Of a DNA stretch of 41,522 nt, positions 1 through 6,442 are shown in pieces. The notes beneath the pieces were generated by a model that worked only from the letters and a program-made list of their open reading frames with translations, was not told where the DNA came from and did no database searches. Made by a program: the position numbers and the translations under genes. The stretch is from NCBI GenBank assembly GCA_937877595.1, contig CALFIY010000066.1:1-41522 (forward strand), in the 5' to 3' direction. Each line of letters opens with the position of its first letter. The first letter of the stretch is position 1. The DNA comes from an uncultured Prevotella sp. Lineage in GTDB: Bacteria; Bacteroidota; Bacteroidia; Bacteroidales; Bacteroidaceae.

Positions 1-100
1 TTTTATGTTTATTTAATGATTACGCCCGCCAGCACTGTTAAAAAATAATAAAAGTGAGTCTCTGCGGCGTATAAAACGACTTCAAACAAACTAAAAGTCA

Positions 101-108
101 TACCTTTG
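101..108 (+). promoter_or_regulatory. Promoter -7 box of rplM operon
   Basis: TACCTTTG followed by CA matches the Bacteroidetes TAnnTTTG -7 element. No TTTG box is visible at the usual distance upstream. Transcription would start near 115, giving a leader of about 200 nt before rplM. Bases 1-100 hold no gene. A single degenerate copy of the 21-bp repeat seen elsewhere may lie at 28-50. Confidence 0.75.
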
Positions 109-114
109 CAGTCC

Positions 115-314
115 GATTATTAGAGGGAGAAGACTTAGAACTCCCCACGGGCTGTGTGTAAATAGTAGTGTCTTTGGCCGGGCAATACGGTTTGTGAATC
201 ACAGTCAGGCAGTACCAACGTTAGACTACTGCGGAGCGTTAGACCTCTGCCGTGGTTGTTGTGTGTGCCACACAAAGAAAAGAAATGTTTTTTAGTAGAA
301 AAAATTAAGAACAA
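115..314 (+). promoter_or_regulatory. Structured 5' leader of rplM (candidate r-protein autoregulatory leader)
   Basis: The 200-nt untranslated leader contains several hairpins: GGGAG 125-129 with CTCCC 141-145; GCAGTA 209-214 with TACTGC 227-232; GCGGAG 231-236 with CTCTGC 245-250; TTGTGTG 259-265 with CACACAA 269-275. The second and third carry the same loop sequence CGTTAGAC (219-226 and 237-244) and share two bases (GC, 231-232) at their junction. Leaders ahead of L13 operons are known in several bacterial groups, and one has been described for Bacteroidia as far as I recall. Assignment to that family is inference from position and structure. Confidence 0.55.
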
Positions 315-782
315 ATGAACACTTTAAGTTACAAGACCATTTCCGTGTCGAAAGAGGCTGCTCGCGAGCAGAAGGAATGGGTGGTAATCGACGCTACCGA
401 CCAAGTTGTAGGTCGTCTGGCCTCGAAGGTAGCAAAACTCATCCGCGGAAAGTACAAAGCCACATTCACTCCCAACCAGGACTGCGGCGACAACGTAATC
501 ATCATCAACGCCCAGAAAGTAATCTTTACTGGCAAGAAGGAGACCGACAAGGTTTACACACGCTACACAGGCTATCCTGGCGGTCAGCGCTTCAACACAC
601 CTGCCGAACTGCGCAAGAAGCCATTCGGCACAGAGCGCATCATCAAGCACGCCGTTAAAGGAATGCTTCCCAAGGGTCCTCTCGGACGCGCCCTGCTCAA
701 CAATCTCTATGTCTACGAGGGAACAGAGCATCCGCACGAAGCCCAGAAGCCAAAGGCTATCGATATCAACCAGTACAAGTAA
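315..782 (+). CDS. rplM: 50S ribosomal protein L13
   Basis: This is an early-assembling large-subunit protein that binds 23S rRNA. The 155-residue product has the L13 core: GRLASKVAKLIRGK at about 33-46, and the hallmark GMLPKGPLGR at 116-125 followed by LYVYEGTEHPHEAQKP. The N-terminus is a few residues longer than in E. coli L13, as is usual in Bacteroidetes. The ATG sits after an A-rich stretch (AAAAAATTAAGAACAA); Bacteroidetes often lack a Shine-Dalgarno sequence. It is first in an operon with rpsI, 28 bp downstream, and probably shares control with it through the structured leader. Confidence 0.97.
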   Translation: MNTLSYKTISVSKEAAREQKEWVVIDATDQVVGRLASKVAKLIRGKYKATFTPNQDCGDNVIIINAQKVIFTGKKETDKVYTRYTGYPGGQRFNTPAELRKKPFGTERIIKHAVKGMLPKGPLGRALLNNLYVYEGTEHPHEAQKPKAIDINQYK

Positions 783-810
783 TTATTTAAAGACTAAACA
801 TTAAAATAAG

Positions 811-1197
811 ATGGAATACATCAACGCAGTAGGTCGTCGCAAGAGTTCAGTAGCCCGCGTTTACCTCTCAGAGGGAACTGGCAAGATAACGATCAACAAG
901 AAAGACCTTGAAGAGTACTTCCCCTCTGCCATCCTGCAGTATGTGGTAAAGCAGCCGCTCAATCTGCTGGAAGTTGCTGAGAAATACGATATCAAGGCAA
1001 ATCTCGACGGTGGCGGTTTCACAGGTCAGAGCCAGGCTCTCCGCTTAGCCATTGCCCGTGCACTGGTCAAGGTCAATGCCGAAGACAAGAAGACGCTCAA
1101 GAGCCAAGGTTTCCTCACACGCGACAGCCGCGAGGTAGAGCGCAAGAAGCCAGGTCAGCCAAAGGCACGTCGTCGCTTCCAGTTCAGTAAGCGTTAA
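811..1197 (+). CDS. rpsI: 30S ribosomal protein S9
   Basis: This small-subunit protein has a basic C-terminal tail that reaches the P-site tRNA. The 128-residue product begins with the family's GRRKSSVARV (8-17), contains GGGFTGQSQALRLAIARAL (about 67-85), and ends in the basic SKR tail after KKPGQPKARRRF. The length is typical. It follows rplM by 28 bp in the standard rplM-rpsI pair. A 267-bp spacer separates it from rpsB. Confidence 0.97.
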   Translation: MEYINAVGRRKSSVARVYLSEGTGKITINKKDLEEYFPSAILQYVVKQPLNLLEVAEKYDIKANLDGGGFTGQSQALRLAIARALVKVNAEDKKTLKSQGFLTRDSREVERKKPGQPKARRRFQFSKR

Positions 1198-1464
1198 TCC
1201 ATTGAACACTGGCCGTGGAACATGGACCGTCGTGGTCGGATGTTGTCTGGTCGTTCTGTGGAAAACTGAATAAGTTTAGTATCTAAACCGAGATGATTCT
1301 TTAGAGGACTATTGGAGTGTTTTGTGACCAATAAATAAAAAAATGGTCCGCTCGGCTCCGCCGCTTTGATCTTGGTCAAAGAATGGTCAATGTCCAAAGA
1401 CTACCTCCCGGCTGATCCTAACAAGATTAAAAAGAAAGTAAACAATTCAAAAACAAGAAAAAAC
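1198..1464 (+). promoter_or_regulatory. rpsI-rpsB spacer with hairpins (possible S2 leader)
   Basis: The 267-bp spacer has no convincing gene. It has perfect hairpins GTTTAG/CTAAAC (1274-1279/1283-1288) and CTTTGA/TCAAAG (1364-1369/1376-1381). TGGTC recurs around 1230, 1250, 1344, 1374 and 1384. TAAGTTTA at 1271-1278 is one base off a -7 box. The long A-rich run before 1465 is a typical Bacteroidetes initiation region. Regulation of rpsB by this leader is an inference. Confidence 0.3.
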
Positions 1465-2328
1465 ATGGCAAGAACAAATTTTGATCAATTGCTGCAGGCT
1501 GGCTGCCATTTTGGCCACCTGAAACGTAAGTGGAACCCTGCAATGGCTCAGTACATCTATACCGAGCGCAACGGCATTCACATCATCGACCTTCATAAGA
1601 CCGTCGTCAAGATTGACGAGGCTGCTGACGCACTGAAACAGATTGCCAAGAGTGGCAAGAAGATTCTGTTCGTGGCTACTAAAAAACAGACAAAGGATAT
1701 TATCGCCGCTAAGGCGCAGAGCGTAGGTATGCCTTACGTCATCGAGCGCTGGCCAGGCGGTATGCTCACCAACTTCCCCACCATCCGCAAGGCCGTAAAG
1801 AAGATGGCAAACATCGACAAACTGATGCAGGATGGTACATATGCCAATCTTTCTAAGCGCGAACTCCTGCAGATTACGCGTCAGCGCGCCAAACTCGAGA
1901 AGAACCTCGGTTCTATCGCCGATTTGACACGTCTGCCTTCTGCACTGTTTGTTGTCGACGTTCTCAAGGAGCAGATTGCAGTGCGCGAAGCCAACCGTCT
2001 GGGCATCCCAGTGTTTGGTATCGTCGACACCAATTCTAATCCTAACAACATCGACTTTGTCATTCCAGCCAACGACGACGCAAAGGATTCTGTAGAGACT
2101 ATCCTCACCGCATGCTGCGACGCCATCAACGAAGGTTTGGAAGAGCGCAAGGTAGAGAAGGCCGACGAGAAAGCAGCCGATGCACAGGCTGAGGCCGAAG
2201 CCGCCGAAGAGCAGCCCAAGCGTCAGGCTCGCCGCCCACGCAAGAATGCCGAGGAGCCCGCTCCAGCAGTAGCAGCAGCACCTGCAGCAGAGGAGGCTCC
2301 AGCAAAAGAAGAGGCTGCCGCAGAGTAA
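1465..2328 (+). CDS. rpsB: 30S ribosomal protein S2
   Basis: S2 is a late-assembling small-subunit protein. I place the start at 1465, where MARTNFDQLLQAGCHFGH begins, because this matches S2 N-termini. The open frame continues upstream to 1366, but those 33 codons do not look like S2. The product is 287 residues. Conserved features include HFGHLKRKWNP, the WPGGMLTNF segment, and VDTNSNPNNIDFVIPANDDA near 190. The last roughly 60 residues form an Ala/Glu/Lys-rich low-complexity tail, common in Bacteroidetes S2. It is followed by tsf after 36 bp, the near-universal rpsB-tsf pair. Confidence 0.96.
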   Translation: MARTNFDQLLQAGCHFGHLKRKWNPAMAQYIYTERNGIHIIDLHKTVVKIDEAADALKQIAKSGKKILFVATKKQTKDIIAAKAQSVGMPYVIERWPGGMLTNFPTIRKAVKKMANIDKLMQDGTYANLSKRELLQITRQRAKLEKNLGSIADLTRLPSALFVVDVLKEQIAVREANRLGIPVFGIVDTNSNPNNIDFVIPANDDAKDSVETILTACCDAINEGLEERKVEKADEKAADAQAEAEAAEEQPKRQARRPRKNAEEPAPAVAAAPAAEEAPAKEEAAAE

Positions 2329-2364
2329 TAAATCTATAACTTAAATTGTAAAATCGAAATTATT

Positions 2365-3363
2365 ATGGCTATATCAATAGACGACATCAAGAAACTGCGC
2401 GCCATGACGGGTGCAGGACTGGCTGATGTAAAGAAGGCTCTCACCGAGGCTGAGGGCGACTTCGACAAGGCCAAGGAGTTGCTGCGCGAGCGCGGACTGG
2501 CTATTGCTGCAAAGCGTAGCGACCGCGAGACTTCAAACGGCTGCGTACTCGTAAAGGCTGTTGACGGCTTCGCTGCCACACTGGCCCTGAAGTGCGAGAC
2601 CGACTTCGTTGCCAACGGTGCTGACTTCATCGCACTGACCGACAGCATTCTCACCGCCGCCATCGCTGCCAAGGCTAAGACGCTTGACGAGGTGAAGGAA
2701 CTCACACTGGCCGACGGTCAGAAGGCTCAGGATGCAGTTACCCAGCGCAGTGGCATCACCGGCGAAAAGATGGAACTCGACGGCTACAACGTGCTCGAGG
2801 GCGACAACATCGAGGTTTACGACCACATGGGCAAGCACACGCTCGCCACAATGGTGCAGACAAACATCTCTGCTCCCGAGGCAGGTCACAAACTCGCCAT
2901 GCAGGTTGCCGCAATGAAGCCAGTGGCTCTCAATGCTGACAACGTGCCTCAGGCAGTGCTCGACGAGGAGTACAAGACTGCTGTTGAGAAGACCAAACTG
3001 GAGCAGGTGGAGAAGTATGTCGAAGTAGTGCTGAAGAAAGCAGGCATCAATCCCAACCTCGTTGACTCTGAAGACCACATCGAGAGCAACATCAAGAAAG
3101 GATGGCTCACCGAGGAGCAGGCCAAGGAGGCTCGCGAGTTGAAGGAGAAGGCTGCTGCCGAGAAGGCTGCATCGCTCAACCCGAACATGATAGAGAACAT
3201 TGCCAAGGGCCGCGTTGCCAAGTTCTTGAAAGAGAACTGCCTCGTAGACCAGGAGTTCCAGTTCGGCGACGGCGACAAGCAGACCGTCACCCAGTGGCTT
3301 GCTTCCCAGAACAAGGAGTTGAAGATTGTCGCTTTCAAGCGCTTCACTCTTGTTGCCGAGTAA
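2365..3363 (+). CDS. tsf: Elongation factor Ts
   Basis: EF-Ts exchanges GDP for GTP on EF-Tu. The 332-residue product starts with a UBA-like domain (IKKLRAMTGAGLADVKKAL, residues 8-26). It then has the core signature CETDFVAN at 77-84, and the body consists of two dimerisation-type repeats. The length is longer than E. coli Ts (about 283) but usual for Bacteroidetes. It is the last gene of the r-protein operon, with a strong terminator 24 bp downstream. Confidence 0.97.
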   Translation: MAISIDDIKKLRAMTGAGLADVKKALTEAEGDFDKAKELLRERGLAIAAKRSDRETSNGCVLVKAVDGFAATLALKCETDFVANGADFIALTDSILTAAIAAKAKTLDEVKELTLADGQKAQDAVTQRSGITGEKMELDGYNVLEGDNIEVYDHMGKHTLATMVQTNISAPEAGHKLAMQVAAMKPVALNADNVPQAVLDEEYKTAVEKTKLEQVEKYVEVVLKKAGINPNLVDSEDHIESNIKKGWLTEEQAKEARELKEKAAAEKAASLNPNMIENIAKGRVAKFLKENCLVDQEFQFGDGDKQTVTQWLASQNKELKIVAFKRFTLVAE

Positions 3364-3386
3364 GACAACGTTATAACACATTACAG

Positions 3387-3428
3387 CGAGGGTGCGTCAG
3401 TTTTTTCTGATGCACCCTCGTTCTTTTT
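3387..3428 (+). terminator. Intrinsic terminator of rplM-tsf operon
   Basis: A 14-bp stem runs from 3387-3400 to 3407-3420 with one G-U pair. The loop is TTTTTT, and TTCTTTTT follows. Confidence 0.92.
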
Positions 3429-3462
3429 CATGCCCTTGCCAAACGGCTTCGCAGTAAGTAAC

Positions 3463-3560
3463 GCGCTGGCAAAAATTACAACAGCGCTGGCAAAAATTAA
3501 AACAGCGCTGGCAAAAATTACAACAGCGCTGGCAAAAATTAAAACAGCGCTGGCAAATTT
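3463..3560 (+). repeat. 21-bp tandem repeat array 1 (about 4.7 units)
   Basis: Units start at 3463, 3484, 3505, 3526 and 3547, exactly 21 bp apart. Each has a GC-rich half GCGCTGGC, an A-tract AAAAATTA, then CAACA or AAACA. The last five bases alternate CAACA, AAACA, CAACA, AAACA, and the fifth unit is degenerate. Unit junctions form the palindrome CAGCGCTG. The array lies between the convergent tsf and flavoprotein genes, next to a broken outer-membrane protein gene. It is related to the arrays at 17505-17594 (inverted) and 41207-41332. Confidence 0.93.
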
Positions 3561-3568
3561 AAAAGCAC

Positions 3569-3734
3569 TTATCCCTTTGTTATGCCGCCCATCACGTCGT
3601 CGTTTGTGATGCTGTGCTCCGTCTTATTCACACTGGCCTTTAGTTTTTCCGAAGCGCCACGACAGCGAAACACTCAGCGAGCGTCCGCGCTGGTAATTTT
3701 CACTGTTTAACAGAAAGCACCTTGGTTTCTCCTC
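3569..3734 (-). pseudogene. C-terminal remnant of an outer-membrane beta-barrel (TonB-receptor-like) gene
   Basis: On the minus strand the sequence reads NSENYQRGRSLSVSLSWRFGK and, after a +1 shift, LKASVNKTEHSITNDDVMGG to a stop at 3569-3571. This is how Bacteroidales outer-membrane beta-barrel proteins of the TonB-dependent-receptor fold commonly end: a last strand WRFGKxK, then NDDVMGG. One extra A in the run at about 3640-3650 breaks the frame. Nothing of the rest of the gene (usually more than 700 codons) is present, because the intact flavoprotein gene begins immediately upstream. I see it as a leftover after deletion. Family identity is by eye. Confidence 0.6.
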
Positions 3735-4358
3735 TCAACGGATGAAGTGCATCGGCTGCCATGGCTCGCGCTCGGGATAGTCGGGCTGGCCACTGGCATG
3801 TATTTTCTTCAGCAGCCAAGCCATGTTGCCGGCCATGGTGCGCATGGTCTGCATGCCCTCTGTGTCGAGAGCGGCCTGGCCAGCCTCGCGTCCGTAGACA
3901 ATATTCCAGTACTGCGAGGTAACTACCGGCATATTCATCATCTCAAACGGCATATTCATGGTCTGATAGGCTGCGGTGGCGCCGCCACGACGGCAGACGC
4001 ATACGGCAGCAGCAGGCTTGTTGGCAACCTTTTCGCCGGCAGAGAAAAACAGGCGCTGGATGAGCGACAGCACAGAACCGTTGGGCTGGCCGTAATACAC
4101 CGGCGAGCCGACGACAAGGGCGTCTGCCTCGTCCAGTTTTTCGCCGATGCGGTTGCACACGTCGTCGTCAAAGACACAGCGACCCAGTTGCTTCACCTTG
4201 CACTGGCCGCAGGCTATGCAGCCGCGCACTGCCTTGGTGCCTATGTGTACTATCTCCGTCTGAATGTCGTTTTGATCCAGGGTCTTTGCTGCTTCGCTGA
4301 GTGCAATGAATGTATTTCCGTTCTTGTGCGGACTACCATTAATTAATAGAACTTTCAT
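3735..4358 (-). CDS. Flavodoxin-fold NAD(P)H reductase / iron-sulfur flavoprotein-like
   Basis: The 207-residue protein opens with LLINGSPHKNGNT (4-16), the FMN-phosphate loop of the NADPH-dependent FMN reductase family. A central ADALVVGSPVYYGQPNGS resembles the second flavin loop. Between them is a compact cysteine cluster C47, C50, C53 and C61 (CX2CX2CX7C). That spacing matches iron-sulfur flavoproteins, which bind a 4Fe-4S cluster, so it may move electrons between flavin and cluster. The substrate cannot be told. It is a single gene, convergent with the r-protein operon. A perfect 7-bp inverted repeat lies directly upstream of its start. Confidence 0.8.
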   Translation of the reverse strand: MKVLLINGSPHKNGNTFIALSEAAKTLDQNDIQTEIVHIGTKAVRGCIACGQCKVKQLGRCVFDDDVCNRIGEKLDEADALVVGSPVYYGQPNGSVLSLIQRLFFSAGEKVANKPAAAVCVCRRGGATAAYQTMNMPFEMMNMPVVTSQYWNIVYGREAGQAALDTEGMQTMRTMAGNMAWLLKKIHASGQPDYPEREPWQPMHFIR

Positions 4359-4359
4359 A

Positions 4360-4405
4360 TAACTAATGTACGTGTTTAGTTAGTATTATTGACGATGTAA
4401 AGGTA
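4360..4405 (-). promoter_or_regulatory. Flavoprotein promoter and candidate operator
   Basis: TAACTAA (4360-4366) and TTAGTTA (4376-4382) form a perfect inverted repeat with a 9-bp spacer, directly before the ATG at 4358. On the minus strand TACCTTTA at 4398-4405 is one base from the TAnnTTTG box. The repeat would therefore lie at the transcription start and in the short leader, where a repressor could block it. Dyads of this kind are common for MarR/HxlR-type regulators of flavin reductases. No regulator gene is adjacent. Confidence 0.45.
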
Positions 4406-4448
4406 AATATTTCCCGCAGAAAAGCGCCAATGTTTTAGCAAACTTTAG

Positions 4449-4456
4449 TAATTTTG
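4449..4456 (+). promoter_or_regulatory. greA promoter -7 box
   Basis: TAATTTTG matches TAnnTTTG and lies 42 bp before the greA start. No clear TTTG box is seen at -33. Confidence 0.6.
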
Positions 4457-4497
4457 CCGTTCCAATTCGGATTGTTTTTAATTACGAAATACAGATT

Positions 4498-4968
4498 ATG
4501 AACTACGAGTATATGTCTCAAGAGGGCTACGACAAACTGTTAGCCGAACTGAAACAAATGGAGAGCGTCGAGTTGCCGCGCGTGAGGGAAGCCATCAGCG
4601 AGGCTCGCGCTCAGGGCGACCTCAGTGAGAATTTTGAATACCATGCCGCCAAGCGCGAGCAGGGCAGACTGCTGAGCAGAATTCGCTTCAAGCAGCGTGT
4701 GCTGGAACATGTGCGAGTTCTCGACACAAAGCGACTTGGCGCAGACACTGTCGGGCTGCTTTCAAAAGTGGAGATTTCCAATCTGGCCAACAATAGCCGT
4801 ATGACCTACACTATTGTCAGTCCTCACGAGGCAAACCTCAAGGAACATAAGATTTCCATCAAGTCGCCGATAGCCGAAGCGCTCCTTGGCAAGAAAGCAG
4901 GCGACGTGGTGGAAGTGAGAGTGCCTGCAGGACTGATGAAATTCCAGATAGAAAACATATCGCTGTAG
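4498..4968 (+). CDS. greA: Transcription elongation factor GreA
   Basis: GreA rescues backtracked RNA polymerase by stimulating transcript cleavage through the secondary channel. The product has 156 residues, close to E. coli GreA (158). The N-terminal coiled coil carries the tip motif GDLSENFEY with D41 and E44, the acidic pair that positions the catalytic Mg2+, at the same positions as in E. coli. The C-terminal FKBP-like domain includes SPIAEALLGKKAGDVVEV. It is monocistronic and convergent with murF, 15 bp away. Confidence 0.96.
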   Translation: MNYEYMSQEGYDKLLAELKQMESVELPRVREAISEARAQGDLSENFEYHAAKREQGRLLSRIRFKQRVLEHVRVLDTKRLGADTVGLLSKVEISNLANNSRMTYTIVSPHEANLKEHKISIKSPIAEALLGKKAGDVVEVRVPAGLMKFQIENISL

Positions 4969-4983
4969 GCTCTGTGCCCCATA

Positions 4984-6300
4984 TCACAGCAGTTCCGGCA
5001 GTTGGAAGAGTTTCACTACGTTGCTTCCCTTTATCAAAATGTATTTCCCGATTATAGGCTGCTGACCGACGGCAGCCTTTACTTCATCCACGTCGGCAAA
5101 CCATCTGAACTCGCCGGCCCAAGGCTTGAACTCCGCACCTACAAGCCAGACAGCCTCAAACTCCGCACCGCGCAACTGTTCTATCACACGCTGGTGCTCC
5201 TGCTGTGAGTCTGCGCCGAGTTCGCCCATCTGTCCCAGTATCGCCATCTTACCGCTGACTTCCATCAACTTGAAATTGTCGATTGCCGCCTTCATACTCG
5301 AGGGATTGGCATTGTAGGCATCCACCACGAGATGGTTGTTGGCCGTCACGGTGAGTTGCGAGCGGTTGTTCTTCGGAGTATAACTGGCTATGGCGTGGTT
5401 TATGCTGTCAAACGGCACATTGTTCACATAGCCTATCGTGATGGCGGCCAGGATATTATCCATGTTGTAACTGCCGATGAGGTTTGTCTGCACTTCCATC
5501 CACGGCCCTACGTACTGCGCAAGGCTGTCCTGCTCGCGCCATCTGAACTTCAGGAACGGCGCACAACTCAGCACCTCGCCCCTGATGAGCGTATCGCTAT
5601 TGTCCGACTGCCCGTAGTAGTAGATATCGGCCATGTCGGTAGCCATTTGCATCAGGTAGTCATTGTCGCGGCACACAAATACGGGACATTCGTGCTGCCG
5701 GAGATAGTCGTAGAGTTCGCCCTTTGTCCTGCATACGCCTTCAAACGAGCCGAAGCCCTGCAGGTGGGCACGCCCAACGTTGGTGATGAGCCCGCTGGTC
5801 GGCTCGGCGGTCTCCACCAGCGTCTTGATATCGCCCGGATGGCTTGCCCCCATCTCCACAACGGCAATATCGTGCTCCGCAGAGAGGCGCAGCAGCGTCT
5901 TTGGCACACCCACGTCGTTGTTGAAGTTGCCCTCGGTGGCCATCACACTATAACATTCGCTGAGCACTGCACGGATCAGTTCCTTGGTGGTTGTCTTGCC
6001 GTTGGTGCCCGTTATTCCGATCACTGGAATGTCAAACTGGCGGCGGTGCTCGCGTGCCAGGTCCTTAAATGTCTGCAGCGTATCATCCACGCGGATGATG
6101 CGCTCATCGCCGGGCTCTCCCACCGGCTCGTCGACCACTGCGTAGGAACATCCCTTGCTCAGGGCCTGCAGCGCAAACTGGTTTCCGTTGAACGACTCGC
6201 CTTTCAAGGCTATGAAAATGCTTCCCTGCGGACACTGTCGTGAGTCGGTCGTCACGCAGGGATGCTGCTGATACAACTTGTAGAGTTCGTGAATTTCCAT
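4984..6300 (-). CDS. murF: UDP-N-acetylmuramoyl-tripeptide--D-alanyl-D-alanine ligase
   Basis: MurF adds D-Ala-D-Ala to the UDP-MurNAc tripeptide in the cytoplasm, the last soluble step of peptidoglycan precursor synthesis. I use the ATG at 6300 (438 residues) over a TTG four codons upstream. The Mur-ligase ATP loop GITGTNGKTTT is at 95-105. The N-terminal domain has DSRQCPQGSIFIALKGESFNGN, and the C-terminal part has DAYNANPSSMKAAID. Its partner ddl, which makes D-Ala-D-Ala, is about 8 kb away in this window. A TATTTTTG box at 6310-6317 lies so close to the ATG that the mRNA may be almost leaderless. Confidence 0.95.
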   Translation of the reverse strand: MEIHELYKLYQQHPCVTTDSRQCPQGSIFIALKGESFNGNQFALQALSKGCSYAVVDEPVGEPGDERIIRVDDTLQTFKDLAREHRRQFDIPVIGITGTNGKTTTKELIRAVLSECYSVMATEGNFNNDVGVPKTLLRLSAEHDIAVVEMGASHPGDIKTLVETAEPTSGLITNVGRAHLQGFGSFEGVCRTKGELYDYLRQHECPVFVCRDNDYLMQMATDMADIYYYGQSDNSDTLIRGEVLSCAPFLKFRWREQDSLAQYVGPWMEVQTNLIGSYNMDNILAAITIGYVNNVPFDSINHAIASYTPKNNRSQLTVTANNHLVVDAYNANPSSMKAAIDNFKLMEVSGKMAILGQMGELGADSQQEHQRVIEQLRGAEFEAVWLVGAEFKPWAGEFRWFADVDEVKAAVGQQPIIGKYILIKGSNVVKLFQLPELL

Positions 6301-6309
6301 AATCGCGTG

Positions 6310-6317
6310 CAAAAATA
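6310..6317 (-). promoter_or_regulatory. Possible murF promoter -7 box
   Basis: On the minus strand TATTTTTG fits TAnnTTTG, only 9 bp before the ATG at 6300. The implied leader is a few nucleotides. Upstream DNA is a 21-bp duplication with no TTTG box, so the call is weak. Confidence 0.35.
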
Positions 6318-6318
6318 C

Positions 6319-6367
6319 GAATTATGAATTATAAATTGTGAATTATGAATTATAAATTGTGAATTAT
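6319..6367. repeat. 21-bp direct duplication (2.3 copies), AT-only spacer
   Basis: Two identical 21-bp units (6319-6339 and 6340-6360; GAATTATGAA then TTATAAATTGT) are followed by a partial third (GAATTAT, 6361-6367). They lie between the divergent murF and GH26 promoters. The sequence differs from the GCGCTGGC arrays but the period is the same. Confidence 0.95.
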
Positions 6368-6371
6368 TTCC

Positions 6372-6379
6372 TACCTTTG
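6372..6379 (+). promoter_or_regulatory. GH26 operon promoter -7 box
   Basis: TACCTTTG matches the -7 consensus, about 64 bp before the likely start codon. No clear -33 TTTG box is present within the AT-rich duplication upstream. Confidence 0.6.
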
Positions 6380-6442
6380 CCGCCACCACGACTGTGGAAA
6401 AAAACGGTAACACAGAAACTAAATACTAAAACAACAAACACA

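Noticed and set aside
1366..1464. N-terminal extension of rpsB from ATG 1366
   Set aside because: The 33 extra residues do not resemble S2, whereas MARTNFDQLL at 1465 is a normal S2 start after an A-rich region. The extension overlaps leader hairpins.
3463..3560. CRISPR array
   Set aside because: Units are contiguous 21-bp tandem copies without unique spacers, and there are no cas genes in the window.
3680..3705. GCGCTGGTAATTTTCACTG as a further 21-bp repeat unit
   Set aside because: It falls inside the coding remnant of the beta-barrel gene (NSENYQRGR) and breaks the repeat consensus, so similarity is probably chance.
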